Position numbers and translations under genes: made by a program. A stretch of 64,000 nucleotides of DNA from Dryomyza anilis (taxonomy: Eukaryota > Arthropoda > Insecta > Diptera > Dryomyzidae). The stretch covers positions 65,941,867 to 66,005,866 of the forward strand of contig OX638133.1 of the NCBI GenBank assembly GCA_951804985.1, given 5' to 3'. This document shows, one piece after another, positions 35,096 to 46,328 of this stretch; positions within the stretch are counted from its first letter, which is position 1, and each line of letters opens with the position of its first letter. The notes under the pieces were generated by a model. The model saw only the letters and a list, made by a program, of their open reading frames with translations, had not been told where the DNA came from and searched no databases.

Positions 35096-36791
35096 CGAAA
35101 CGATATTAAAAACGATTCTGGATTAATGTTGCATCAAAGAGTTCAAATATATAGAGATATATTTCAAAAACATTGCGATGTGGAAAATGTTTAAATATCC
35201 TAACATAAAATTTTGCTGTACGAAAAAAAGAAATTTTAAAAATTAGCAACGAGATCGGATTTTTGTTATCCAAGTTAGTTCAAGAAAACTTCGAGGCATA
35301 AATCACTTCTTACCAAATTTTTTAGGTTTTTGTTACAAAAAATACCTAAACATATTGTAAAAGTTTGTTTTTAAAATATCGTATATATTTTTGATATTTA
35401 AATAAATTTGAAACGGGTTCCTTTTTATGCACAATTTATTTAAATTGCAAGGACAATCCATTGATTCAATGTTCGGATTTAAGAGTTATGAGGAAGTTTG
35501 TTTTACTATCGAGGTTTGCAGTATTCTATGGTCGAGTATTTTTTCTACTACCACAAAAAGTAATTATTGATTTTTTTTTTTGAAACTTTGGACTACTGTA
35601 TCTCTGGAGAGGGTGAGTCTTGAACTCTGGTTGATTTGGTGTGGAATGTCTCTAATACAAAAAGTGTTAGTTACTAAAAAAAAAATGTTAAATGAATCCA
35701 ATTCCAATTTGTACAATGCAAGACTCTTGTCTGCAAATTATTGATTCTTCTTTTATTCTTATTTGCGCCTTTATTTGATACTGGAGCTGATTCCGAAAAT
35801 GGTTTTGTTAAATACTGTCCAGTTTTTAAGAATTTTAAGTTTTAATTATTTTTCTCTCCTTTTATTTTTAATAGTCGAACCAAAAACATAATGTAATTAT
35901 CTCTTCGGTGTTAGATGTACAAAACAATGCGCTACCATATATTTTTATAAATGCCGGTGAAATATAGCCAAGGGAAATTCAAAACTTTACATTACATTTA
36001 AAATTTTATGAATATAAAACAATATTACTTGATGATAAAAGGTAAACATTATTGTTATGCCATTTGTGCAACGTCATTTATAATATTTAAAATGAAAATT
36101 AGGAAAATAAATTAAGACTCTATATTAAAAACTCATCAATTTCTTTTTATTAAATTTTGGAAAATACAAAAATATTGATTTTTTTTTAATAAAGATTTAA
36201 CCAAGATTAATTAGTAATGTAATTTAATATCAAAATATATTGCAATTCTCACCTTTTCTACATATTTCGGAACGTAAAAATTTTACAGATTTAAGATTTC
36301 GATCTGATTTTATTAGTATTTCATTGAATACAAAAGACAAATTTTGAAATGAAGCCATTGAAAAAACAATTTTTTGCATCACGTCTATGATTTTCATAAT
36401 TAAATAATAGTATATAATATTAGCACAATATGAGCCATTCCATATCAAATCAATCGAAAAAAATCAAATTTTGGCAGCACCATCTCAGAATTTAATGATA
36501 TTTTGAAGTATAGTGAAACAACATAAAATTAAGATATTGGCAAATTTCAGCTTCCCAGATGGTGTGGTTTCAGAGATTTGGTGGTTTAAAATTTGAAAAA
36601 TCTGTATACAAATCACAAAGGTGGTGTTTATCAATAGAACATAACTAAAGCTGTAGTGAACCAAAATAAAACACAAAGATCGCATTTACAATATCCACAC
36701 TATGTTGCTTTAAAAGTGGTCAGTTTTAAACAAAGTATATTTCAAAAGGAAATATCTCAAAAAGAAAAATTTTTAATTTTTTTAAATTAAT
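35096..36791. other. AT-rich intergenic sequence, no gene
   Basis: No coding segment, RNA gene or delimited repeat recognised. GAGCCATTCCATATCAAATC near 36430 looks like an interspersed repeat edge but has no partner here. Confidence 0.4.
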
Positions 36792-37061
36792 ATATTGTTA
36801 CGAAAATTCAGTCTACGGAAAACTGTTCTACGAGTTCGTATTGCTGGATTGTGTACAAAATAAAAACACGCTAATATTTGGTTTTAACTAGTATTATTTC
36901 AACTAGTATTAATTAACTTTATTTACTTAAATAACAACTTAATAACAATCACTTATAATTACTGTTGTATTACTACAATTTATCTTTACAATGTCCGCTC
37001 ACGAGATGCACTAGTTCACTATCAAATCACAACTGAAGTGCTGTACCTCAGATGCGGCTCC

Positions 37062-37069
37062 CTTATATA
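37062..37069 (-). promoter_or_regulatory. LTR TATA box (TATATAAG)
   Basis: TATATAAGG followed by the conserved GCATCTGAGGT block; the same arrangement occurs at 44997-45004 in the truncated LTR. Confidence 0.7.
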
Positions 37070-37111
37070 CTGCATGCATCAGTTCGACACGTTTCGACAA
37101 GCTTCGACTTG

Positions 37112-37126
37112 TTTCGAGAACCTTCT
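37112..37126 (-). promoter_or_regulatory. Heat-shock element in LTR U3
   Basis: AGAAGGTTCTCGAAA fits nGAAnnTTCnnGAAn exactly (three alternating boxes). It lies 42 bp upstream of the TATA box on the same strand. An extra TTCACGAA two-box match and repeated TCGAA words lie on either side. The same 15-mer is kept in the sister LTR at 44962-44976. HSF binding is inferred from the consensus. Confidence 0.6.
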
Positions 37127-37809
37127 ACTCGTTTCGTGAATGACGCATGCTATTGGCATCTCATTCGCACTCATGTGTTTTAATGTGCTGATCTTCCATC
37201 TCTTTCTCGCACATTGCTCAGTACGCTGAATGATCTTCCGTCTCTTTCTAACACATTGCTAAGTGCGCTGAATTGTCTTGCGTCTCATTTATTATTGTTG
37301 AATGCTTGCCCAGTGGGGCAAACTACATCTTTTCGTAACAATATGTTCAAGGTTGACTTTTTATCCACTATTTAAGATTTGACTTAGAGTGGTAAAATCA
37401 TGGGTTCAGAAGTTATGTATAAAAATGTAGTAGAATGTTGAAAATTTTGTTTGAAAAATTTGTTTATTTTTATATTTCAATATTAAATAAAATAAATAAA
37501 ATTTCAAAAGTATTTTATTACGTAATCATTTAAATTCATAATTTAATATTATTATATAAATATTGTTAACTATATATCATTTTTTTTTTGAAGTTAACCA
37601 CTACATAATCATGTAATATGTGGTAATGCAGGAACATTGATATATTCTATAAATAATCCAACCTATTTTAACCACAGTGAGTGATATAAAACTTTAGAAA
37701 AGAAAATTTTGTGTTGCTATAACCTTTACATAAAATGAATAGTTTTAAAATTCAAATCGACATGTTTACGATTAAACTAAAATTTTATTTTATTACTTTA
37801 TTATTATTA

Positions 37810-38790
37810 TATTTTGAGGCCTCAAACATTTTGTAAATTATGCGCCTTTTTGGATTTTTATACCCTACACCTATGAGGTACAGGGTATATTAACTTTGTG
37901 CATATATTGTAACGCCCCTTAGGAGGCGTGTCCGGTATGGAAAAGTATATATATTCTTGATCAGCATCACTACCCGAGTCCGTTTAGCCATGTCCGTCTG
38001 TCTGTCTGTCCGTCTTGCTGTCTTGCTGTCCGAATACAGAATAACTTGAGAAATACTGATCAGAATGCGATGAAATTTTGTCTCAATATTTTGTAGTCAA
38101 AAGTAGGAACTGAGTTTGAAAATGAGCCAAATCGGTCAACGGACACGCCCACCTCCCATACAAGTCACTTTTATATAAATCTTTAGGAACTAATAACTCG
38201 AAAAGTATTCAAGATATAGTTATAAAATTTAAAACATATTGTTATAATTCACCTAAAAATGTGTGGTCCAAAAATGGGCGTGATCTGCCCACATTTTTTT
38301 TTTCATTATTTTCCGGTTTTTAATAGTGGAAATTTGATCCGTTAATTATTAAAATCCATTCTATGAAATATTAGCCTTACAAAATTTTAAATATAGGCGT
38401 GGTCCGCCCAATTACACTTTTCTAATTTATTAGTTTTTATACTTTTATATCAATTTTCAAAATTATGGGGATATAAGACGTAAATTTCTGATATGTGAAT
38501 AATGTTCTGAGGGTTTAAGGTATGCAATTAAATATCCCACATTAATATCCCCACCAAAGGTGTAGGGTATTCCATAGTCGGGCCCGACCGACTATAAAAA
38601 TTCGCCCCATGTGACCGAACTTACCCATGTGACCTAACTTTCCCAACTCGTTTTTTGTAATGTTGCGCTCTTTTTAAAAGACGCAAAATTTCTGAGTATT
38701 AGGCGCTCTTCCATTTTGTGTTTTTTTTATTTGTGCCTTATTTTGCACCATTTTGTAAAAGCATGAAAATGCGCCTCTTTCAAGGCAGAT
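37810..38790. repeat. GCGCCTTTT satellite-like repeat, split by a mini-me insertion
   Basis: 37815-37854 (CAAACATTTTGTAAATTATG, GCGCC) and 38657-38790 (GCGCTCTTTTTAAAAGACGC, AGGCGCTCTTCCATTTTG) are pieces of the ~90-bp tandem unit found as an array at 44140-44560. The mini-me copy at 37855-38656 sits between them. Confidence 0.7.
37855..38656 (+). mobile_element. mini-me/DINE-1-like element, subfamily A, copy 4 (full length)
   Basis: Complete from the ATACCCTACACC hairpin to CCCAACTCG, including GAGTCCGTTTAGCCATG, a GTCT repeat, two TCTTGCTG octamers, GACACGCCCACC, GGCGTGATCTGCCC, GGCGTGGTCCGCCC and the GTCGGGCCCGACCGAC subterminal palindrome. It is inserted into the GCGCCTTTT repeat. Confidence 0.96.
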
Positions 38791-39784
38791 CCCACCTAGG
38801 ATCCGCGCCTGACCATAACTACACCAAATTAGTGTAGGACAAAATTTACTTTATTATTTATTTAGAAAAGTAAGGGCATGTTTAAAAGAAATTCTTTTGC
38901 CGCAAAATACTCGTTCTAGTTAGTTTGATCGATTCTCTAAGATACCAATAAATTAACTTTTTTTATAAATAATCATTTATTGCACAAAAATGACCGCACG
39001 TTTCGTTTGCACTACGGAACGTCCTACGATTTTTTGCAAAAAAAAGTTTTGTATCTGACAATAATAATAATAATCATTATTATTAAATGAAAAGTGATGT
39101 ACGATTGCATTTCTAGATTTTTTTAAGTTTTTTAATTTTTTACCATTTTTTTGATATTGTTTATACTGTTGTTTTACACTTTTGGTACTTAAAGTACCGG
39201 ACGGAACAGATTTCAAGTAGCTGTCAAAATGTTTCTAGAATTGCTAGGGAGTCGATGTTTATATTTTTGAAATTGTCGAGGAAATTCAGATTTTAGGAAC
39301 AGAGGATTCAAAAAATTGTTAGTTTAATATGATATAAATGTATCTTAATGGATACGTACAGGGGCGGATACAGAAACATGACTTGGGGGGGGATGATTGA
39401 TTTTTGCGAGTTTTTTCCATATTTTTCTAAAATGTGCCCCAAAAATGAATTTGGCGCGTTTAGGATTTGTAATTATGTAAAAAAAAAAAATAAAATGAAA
39501 CGCTGATTGTTGAGAAAAATATTTAATAATTTATCAAAATGACGACTACATCTTTTTTTTAATTTTCTAGAAGTGGCCCAACAGTTAATTATAATATTTC
39601 ATTGGGAAATTATATCGAGGAAGCGCCGCAGGCGACATTTTTTTTAATAACATATTTTTATTTTTTAAAACATAAATACAAATGTGTATAATGACTCCTG
39701 AGTAAATTTCTTTTCGTTTGGGTACCCACACTTGAATCTATCTATATATTATTCGTGTATAAAATAAACTCAGTTGTTAAAACT
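38791..39784. other. Intergenic sequence with a CAGGGGCGG hAT-end-like fragment
   Basis: CAGGGGCGGATAC at 39359, followed by a G-run, resembles a widespread hAT-type MITE terminus; no matching second end was found. The rest is AT-rich without a gene. Confidence 0.4.
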
Positions 39785-40585
39785 AACGAGTTGGGAAAGT
39801 TAGGTCACATGGGTAAGTTCGGTCATATGGGACGGACTGTTATAGTCGATCGGGCCCGACTATGGAATACCCTACACCTTAATGTGAGATATTTAATTGT
39901 ATACCTCATTATATTATTCACATATCAGAAATTTACGTCTCATATAATTTAAAAAATTGATATAAAAGTATAAAATATCTAATAAAAAATTTTTAAAAAT
40001 AAAAGTGGGCGGACCACGCCTATATTTAATATTTTGTAAGGCAAATATTTCACAGATTTGATTTTAATAATTTACGGATCAAACTTCCACTATGAAAATC
40101 CGGGAAATAATGAAAAAAAAAAAGTGGGCGGATCACGCCCATTTTTGGACCACATATTTTTAGGTGAATTATAACAATATGTTTTAAATTTTATAACTAT
40201 ATTTTGAATACTTTTCGAGTTATTAGTTCCTAAAGAGTTATATAAAAGTGACTTGTATGGGAGGTGGGCGTGTCCGTTGACCGATTTGGCTCATTTTCAA
40301 ACTTAGTTCCTACTTTTAGCTAGAATATATTGAGACGAAATTTCATCGTATTCTGATCAGTATTGCTCAAGATTTTCTGTATTCGGACAGCAAGACAGCA
40401 AGACAGCAAGACAGCAAGACAGCAAGACGGACAGACAGACAGACGGACATAGCTAAACGGACTCGGGTAGTGATGCTGATCAAGAATATATATACTTTTC
40501 CATACCGGACACGCCTCCTAAGGGGCGTTACAATATATGCACAAAGTTAATATACCCTGTACCTCATAGGTGTAGGGTATAAAAA
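39785..40585 (-). mobile_element. mini-me/DINE-1-like element, subfamily A, copy 5 (full length, twin of copy 3)
   Basis: Inverted relative to copy 3 and almost identical to it. It shares the five TCTTGCTG octamers, the 11-base homopolymer before the GGCGTGATCCGCCC block, the CCCGATCGAC variant and the shortened subterminal region. I noticed one base difference (TCTAGC(C/T)AAAAG). Confidence 0.96.
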
Positions 40586-40757
40586 GGGTCCTGAGATCAC
40601 TGAGGTTATCGGACCATGAACATAATTACATATTAATCGTGAGATCAATACCTTGTTGATAAGTTTTCGATTTATCTAAGGTACCACACGTAAGACCGCT
40701 CCCTCATTTAGTCTAAGACCCAAACAGAGGGGAAAGTTTGAAGAAAAAAATATTTCA

Positions 40758-41010
40758 CTTCATCCGGTTATGTAAAGTTCAGCCAAATTGTTCGTTTGCT
40801 TGAAGATTTTGAGATTTTTTGGTAAGAGTAACGACTTGTTTCCGTATACATCAAAAATAATAATTAATTTTGATTTTTATAAATATGTATCTAAAATAAA
40901 AATTATATTTGACTTTTGGAAATATTTATCAAAAATAATTATTTTAGACTTTGATAAATATTAATTAAACTCTTATTTATATATCTCAAATATAATTATT
41001 ATAAAATATT
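40758..41010 (-). mobile_element. Fragment of the 56.3-58.8 kb hAT-like element
   Basis: In inverse orientation it aligns with about 56800-57200: the ATATTTCA..TCATC block, AAGATTTTGA, TTTTTTGGTAAG and then the AAATAATTATTTTTGA array. It shows that this element has at least one more relative in the window. Confidence 0.5.
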
Positions 41011-41182
41011 TTAAAACTTAACAGTCCTATAATAAAAATAAGACCATAAATTAAAAATGTTCATCGAATGTTATCTAATGGTACCCTTTGTTTTATAGTG
41101 CCATCATTTCTTAAAATGACTTTTTACATATAAATTTGAACATTATTTTTGGTCCCTGATTTAAGGAACGTATATATTAGTA

Positions 41183-41236
41183 GCCGCGGTAGCTCAGCCG
41201 AAAGGTCCCCGGTTCAAGCCTGGACTGGGGCTAACT
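41183..41236 (+). mobile_element. tRNA-like SINE head, internally deleted
   Basis: GCCGCGGTAGCTCAG (box A) is joined directly to CCGAAAGGTCCCCGGTTCAAGCC (canonical box B, GGTTCAAGCC) and CTGGACTGGGGCTAA. Compared with the copy at 966-1250 it lacks about 25 bases of the anticodon-arm region, so it is not a functional tRNA gene. No SINE body follows. Confidence 0.7.
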
Positions 41237-41710
41237 GCTACAATTTACCACAAAAAATTTGAGTAGAAAACGTTTGACGTTATTTTTGATTTTTTTCTTT
41301 GAAATGGTTTGTGGTCAAATCTATGATCATTATATTAAACCCATAAATCCAATAATGGAAAAAAATCTTAAACTATATGATAAACCAGACATTTGGATTT
41401 TTTTTCGAAAACTATACCCAATAGAAATTGACCGTTAACAAATTTAAATTCAGCACACCTTTAAATATATATAAAAAAAAAATACATATCCAAATAAACA
41501 CCCATGCCAATTTTAGAACGGTTTAACCAAAGCAAATTTCGATTTTTTTTGTACTTTTTCAACTTCAAGTGCGAAGCGTGAGCATAAGATTTTATTAAAA
41601 ATTGATGAAATTTTAGGAGGACATTAATAGATACAATCTCTAATATTTTGAGTCTATTACGATCCAAAAAAAAAAACATTATATAGAAGGTAAAAAAATA
41701 AAAATATGGA
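41237..41710. other. Intergenic sequence, no gene
   Basis: AT-rich; nothing recognised. Confidence 0.4.
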
Positions 41711-42431
41711 CGGATGGGACGGATTTTTATAGTCGGTCGGGCCCGACTATGGAATACCCTACACCTTTGGTGGGGATATTAACCCTCAGAATATTATTCA
41801 TATATCAGAAATTTACGTCTTATATCCCCATAAATTAAAAAATGTATATAAAGTATAAAAAACTAAAAAAAAAAATTGAAAAATATAATTGGGCGGACCA
41901 CGCCTATATTTAAAATTTTGAAAGGCTAATATTTCATAAATTTGATTTTAATAATTTACGGATCAAATTTCCACTATGAAAACCCGGGAAATAATAAAAA
42001 AAAAGTGGGCGGATCACGCCCATTTTTTGACCACATATTTATAGGTGAATTCTAACAATACGTTCTAAATTTTATAACTATACCTTGAATACTTTTCGAG
42101 TTATTAGTTCCTAAAGAGTTATATAAAAGTGACTTGTATGGGAGGTGGGCGTGTCCGTTGACCGATTTGGCTCATTTTCAAACTCAGTTCCTATTTTTGG
42201 TTAAAATATATTGAGACGAATTCTGATCAGTATTTCTCAAGTTATTCTGTATTCGGACAGCAAGACAGCAAGACGGACAGACAGACAGACGGACATGGCT
42301 AAACGGACTCGGGTAGTGATGCTGATCAAGAATATATATACTTTTCAATACCGGACACTCCTCCTAAGGGGCGTTACAATATAAGCACAAAGTTAATATA
42401 CCTTGTACCTCATAGGTGTAGGGTATAAAAA
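41711..42431 (-). mobile_element. mini-me/DINE-1-like element, subfamily A, copy 6 (end truncated)
   Basis: Retains the hairpin end, core, GTCT repeat and CGCCC blocks. The terminal ~45 bp with CCCAACTCG is missing at 41711. A 15-bp deletion removes part of GAAATTTCATCG near 42220. Confidence 0.93.
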
Positions 42432-43127
42432 CCGCCCTAGTATACATATCACAGTACCCTTTGGAAACAAAATTCAATTTCTGTATCATATTAAGGTGAT
42501 CAATACCGACCTCGGTTGAAAACTACTTCAGATATACACAAGGTATCTTTTTATGATTATTTTCACTTTTAAAGTCATCATATTTCGGAAACCATAAATC
42601 CAAAATATTTTAATTAGATTTTCTTTTTTAAGTACAACATTTTTACCAAGTTTGACATTTCACCTATTTTTTTGTACCATTTATTCAAGAAGTAACAGGT
42701 AATAGTTACTTGGCCAATTATTAAATTTACAACAGATTTTTTAAATTTCAGAAAGACTGAAAACGGAAAAATCTGATTATAAATCGTCGTTATAGATCAA
42801 ATAAATTTTGTTTCAATATTGATTTTATTGCATTTTCAGCCAATACATTTGTTACCTTTCTATTCAAATAATCGTGGTTTTTCTAAGTTAACTAGTTTTG
42901 AAGAAAAAAAAATATTACAAATCACTATATACACTTTGAACTAAAATTATATAAGCAAAAATCCATGAGAAGAAATTTTAAATTTATTTAACATTTTCTG
43001 ATTTTTCCAATCTTCAAGGGTTATCTAAAACAGTATGGAAAACCAAAATGTTGTTGCAGAGGGAAACAAGGATTTCTGTTTAAAAGTTAATTTTTTCCTT
43101 GCAAAAACTTTCTTATTTGCTATTAAC
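42432..43127. other. Intergenic sequence, no gene
   Basis: AT-rich; no feature supported. Confidence 0.4.
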
Positions 43128-43836
43128 TTTTTTATACCCTTCACTAAGAGTGAAAGGGTATATTCAGTTTGGTACGCCGTTTGTAACACTCATAAGGAAG
43201 CATCTCCGGTAGGGAAAAGTATATATATTCTTGATCAGAATGACCTCCTGAGTCGATTTAGCGATGTCCGTCTGTCTGTCTGTCCGTCTGTCCTTCTGTC
43301 CTTCTGTCTGTCTGTTGAAATCACGATTACAGAAAAAATAGAAGAGATAGAGCAATGAAAGATTAGATTACTTATATATCTAAGCTGTCTGAACAAGAAA
43401 ATTGGTATGAGCGGTCTATTGTGACCTGAGAACCGACCACTTATGTTCAAATACCTCATATAAAATTTATATCTATAGATCAATTTTACTGTATACGTGC
43501 TTAGGTAAACTTTTTTTGGTCAAATATATATTGACTCATGCGCAAATACATGAAAATAATGGTTTCCAGCGAAACGAAAAAAAAATCGAAATTCGGTCCA
43601 TCTACCCATTTGTAAATATGGGTATCAAATGAATGGAAAGTCTTCAGAGATTGAAAGTTTGTAGTTATTTTCAGTATTCGTATACCGTGGTGACCTATAT
43701 ACCCCTTTTATGGTAACCACACATATGTGTTGGGTATTTATAGCCGGCTTAGACCGACTATAATTTTGATAATCCTAACTATCATAATAACACCTATTAT
43801 AAAATGTTCCATGTGATCTAACCCTCCCAACTGGTT
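43128..43836 (+). mobile_element. mini-me/DINE-1-like element, subfamily B, copy 1
   Basis: Starts ATACCCTTCACTAAGAGTGA, has the AGCATCTCCGGTA block and the TATATATTCTTGATCAG core followed by GACCTCCTGAGTCGATTTAG, and a GTCT repeat. It ends ACCACACATATGTG, a GGCTTAGACCGACTATAA palindrome and CTCCCAACTGGTT. The core and GTCY repeat match subfamily A, but the flanking body is different. Confidence 0.93.
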
Positions 43837-44139
43837 AATTATAATTTTAAACAATCATAACTTATAGCGCATCTCCGATTGGGCATACTTAAAATTTTTT
43901 GTTGTGAATATTTGATTTTTATTTATGAAAACTACTACTTTTATCATAACTTTTATCAAATTTTCAAAAATGATATTTGGACTTATAGTTTTACAACGAA
44001 GATATACAAAAATATTTGTATATTTTCTAAAAACTATGGCGCATTAGTATATACAATTTAAAGTTAAATTTAAATTTAAAATCATCTTTTTGAATAAATT
44101 CCAAACAAAAACTGTCAAAAAAAAGTTTTTTTTTTTTAA
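43837..44139. other. AT-rich intergenic sequence
   Basis: Nothing recognised. Confidence 0.4.
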
Positions 44140-44560
44140 TATTACGCTTTTTTCTGTATTTTGCGATCTTTTAAAAAGGCCCAAACATTTTGTATTTTAG
44201 GCGCCTTTTCCATTTTTTTTGAATATTTAGCGCCTATCTCTATAGTTTCCACTCTTTTAAAAAGACCTACAAATTCTGAATATTAGGCGCATTTTCTTTT
44301 TGTGTTATTTTGAAAATTTGGCGCCTTTCTCTATATTTTGCGCTCTTTTAGAAAGCCGCAAAATTTATGTAAATTAGGTACCTTTTCCATTTTGTAATGT
44401 TTTGAAAATATTTAGCACCCTTCTGTAGAGACACAAAAATTTTGTAAATAAGGCACATTTGCAATTTTATTCCTTTTTAAAAATGTTGCGCCTTCTCTAT
44501 ATTTTGCGCATTTGCAATTTTACGCTTTTTGCAAATTTTGCCTTTCTCTATAATTTCGCG
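44140..44560. repeat. ~90-bp tandem repeat, GCGCCTTTTCCATTTTG family
   Basis: Four to five units, near 44152, 44239, 44331, 44425 and 44495. Each holds TCTATATTTTGCGCTCTTTT, a CAAAATTTTGTAAAT word and AGGCGCCTTTT. The same unit flanks the mini-me at 37855-38656. Confidence 0.85.
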
Positions 44561-44770
44561 CTTTTAAACGTACGTGACAATAGGTTACCCTTTATTTCAA
44601 AGATTTGAGTATTTTGAATTTTTCGGTCGTGGTTGACGTTTTTCTGAAAATGCCCATACATTTCAGCGTAAGTGAAATTTTAACTATTCAATTATTATAG
44701 CAATGCAAAAATTTGTATGGATGAAGTTCCTAAAATCATCAAAGTAAAATACTGGTACATACAACCATAT

Positions 44771-45050
44771 TGTTACGAAAAGATGTATGCTCCACTTTGT
44801 CATTTGATAAAAGTAAATGAGCGAAAGACAATTTGTTAGAATGACACGGAAGATCATTCAGCACACTGAGGCAATGTGTGAGAAAGAGATGACAGATCAG
44901 CGTATTAAAATACCTGAGTGTGAATGAGATGCAAATAGCATGCAGCATTCACGAAAAGTTTAGAAGGTTCTCGAAACATGCCAAACTGATGTGTACTATA
45001 TAAGGGCACCGCATCTGAGGTCCATATCCTTTTATCAGTACCTTTGATCA
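44771..45050 (+). mobile_element. Truncated LTR (U3 plus promoter), sister of 36796-37340
   Basis: Begins TGTTACGAAAAGATGTA and aligns with the U3 of the solo LTR through GGAAGATCATTCAGC, GAGAAAGAGATG, GAATGAGATGC, ATAGCATGC, the HSE AGAAGGTTCTCGAAA (44962-44976) and TATATAAGGGC (44997-45004), to GCATCTGAGGT. Homology fades by about 45050; R/U5 and the 3' end are missing. U3 carries one unit where the solo LTR has a 42-bp duplication. Confidence 0.82.
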
Positions 45051-45582
45051 AAAACTGAAATCGTCAATTTGTTTAGAAGACAAAAATCTATAACAATGCA
45101 TACTTAGGTTGTCTGCTAAACTAAATTTTGTCGGTAATGCAGTGTTCGACTTTTCAATTTAGAAAATGTTCAAGCAGACTAAATTGTTTCAAATTAGATG
45201 ACAGCAAACAGACATATGATAATCGATTTATTATGGACTTTAAGAAGTATCGGTTACCGAATGGAGATCGAATGATATATCGTTTAATTTAGTTTAGTCA
45301 GCAATTTAGTCGAATTCGCCCACACCCATAGTTTTTTTATACGTTAATATTGAGATTCAGAATGATGAGAGAAATTGATTTTTTTCTGAATAATTCATCA
45401 AACCGAAAAGGCTTGCGAGGATTACCATTATATAATCGATTTAAAAATTTAATCAAATTAATTTTTCGTATAAATGAACAAAATAAGAGTATTCCATCTA
45501 AAACAAATAAGATATTTTTTCTGCACACAAATAAGTACCAATCTAATATATATATGTCAATCAAACATATACTTGCTAATTT
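45051..45582. other. Intergenic sequence with a weak inverted repeat
   Basis: GTCTGCTAAACTAAATT at 45110-45126 faces AATTTAGTTTAGTCAGC at 45286-45302 (15 of 17 matching). It could be a ~200-bp MITE remnant. No gene. Confidence 0.4.
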
Positions 45583-45745
45583 CTGTACCGCTGCCCATTC
45601 TGATCACGAACTTTCTAAATTTTTTTAAATCACAACTTTTAAAATATGCGTTAAGTAAAAAAATTAAGTTAAGCAAATTGAACAAACTCCTTTATATTAA
45701 TATAAATATTACAAAAAATGCACTTGTGCATAAACTTTTTTTTGA
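45583..45745 (+). repeat. Dispersed repeat, uninterrupted copy
   Basis: CTGCCCATTCTGATCACGAA, then ACTTTCTAAATTTTTTTAAA, later ATGCACTTGTGCATAAA. Its left part matches 47823-47900 and its right part matches 49170-49212, so it is the copy without the 47906-49158 insertion. Confidence 0.75.
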
Positions 45746-45779
45746 TATATTTTTGGCGAATTATTTTTTTAGGTTTAAT

Positions 45780-45908
45780 AATAATATAATAGTTTGGCAC
45801 TACAGTCCTGTATAGAACTTCGGCAGAGCTCTCTTCACCATTTGAGCTGTGCGTGTTGTATTTGTACTCAAATTGGTGGGACCTACAGTTTATTGCCGAA
45901 TCCGAATG
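45780..45908 (-). mobile_element. tRNA-derived SINE, 5'-truncated copy
   Basis: Matches the body and tail of the SINE at 966-1250: CGGATTCGGCAATAAACTGT, AGGTCCCACC, CAGCTCAAATGGTGA, GGACTGTAGTGCCAAACTAT and an ATT-rich tail. The tRNA head is missing; truncation of this side is typical of target-primed reverse transcription. Confidence 0.8.
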
Positions 45909-46328
45909 ATTTGTAGCAAATGTTTCAACTATTACTCTTAAACACATGTAATAGTTGTACCAAACAATATAAATTTTCTTCTCTTTTGGTGAAAACACTG
46001 TTGATTACATAAAAGTGTTTCCCATAAATACTTATATTGCTTCCACGCTGAATCCACATTCCACACAGACACATGTACGCATTGAACATATTTTGTGACT
46101 TATCATTTATCCATGCAGTTAAAATTTATAATAATTAAACTTAAGGCAAGACAACACATCAATTTAATTTTCTGAATAACTTATTCAAGCTCCATGGTTT
46201 CCAATGAGTATTACACAAAATCTGCTAAATTGTCTGTCTAAGTCGAATGTGAGTTCTTCACGGAAAATATATTAACATCAATTCAAAAATATGTAAGCCA
46301 ATTTTTTTTTATATATTAATGATGTTGA
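45909..46328. other. Intergenic sequence with a GTGTTTCCCATAAATA block
   Basis: 45995-46035 (GATTACATAAAAGTGTTTCC, CATAAATA) is nearly identical to 50675-50705. Otherwise nothing recognised. Confidence 0.5.

Larger units (their letters stand above)
36796..37340 (-). mobile_element. Solo LTR of a Ty3/gypsy-type retrotransposon
   Basis: On the minus strand it begins TGTTACGAAAAG and ends TTTTCGTAACA (5'-TG..CA-3'), flanked by 4-bp ATAT repeats (36792-36795 and 37341-37344) as expected for Ty3/gypsy integration. There is no internal retroviral-type region, so it is a recombination product (solo LTR). U3 contains a 42-bp tandem duplication (GCAATGTGYKAGAAAGAGAY words, about 37185-37275), a heat-shock-element-like cluster and a TATATAAG box (37062-37069). 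A 5' portion of a sister LTR lies at 44771-45050. Confidence 0.88.

Noticed and set aside
39755..39952. 65-codon frame
   Set aside because: Lies across the end of a mini-me A copy; chance frame.
41183..41236. tRNA gene
   Set aside because: Boxes A and B are good, but the anticodon-arm region is deleted and the same head is joined to a SINE body elsewhere.
43035..43358. 107-codon frame
   Set aside because: Its second half is the translated mini-me B start and GTCT repeat (SVCPSVLLSFCLSV); not a gene.
45110..45302. Small MITE from a 17-bp inverted repeat
   Set aside because: Two mismatches, no target duplication and no second copy; too weak to call.
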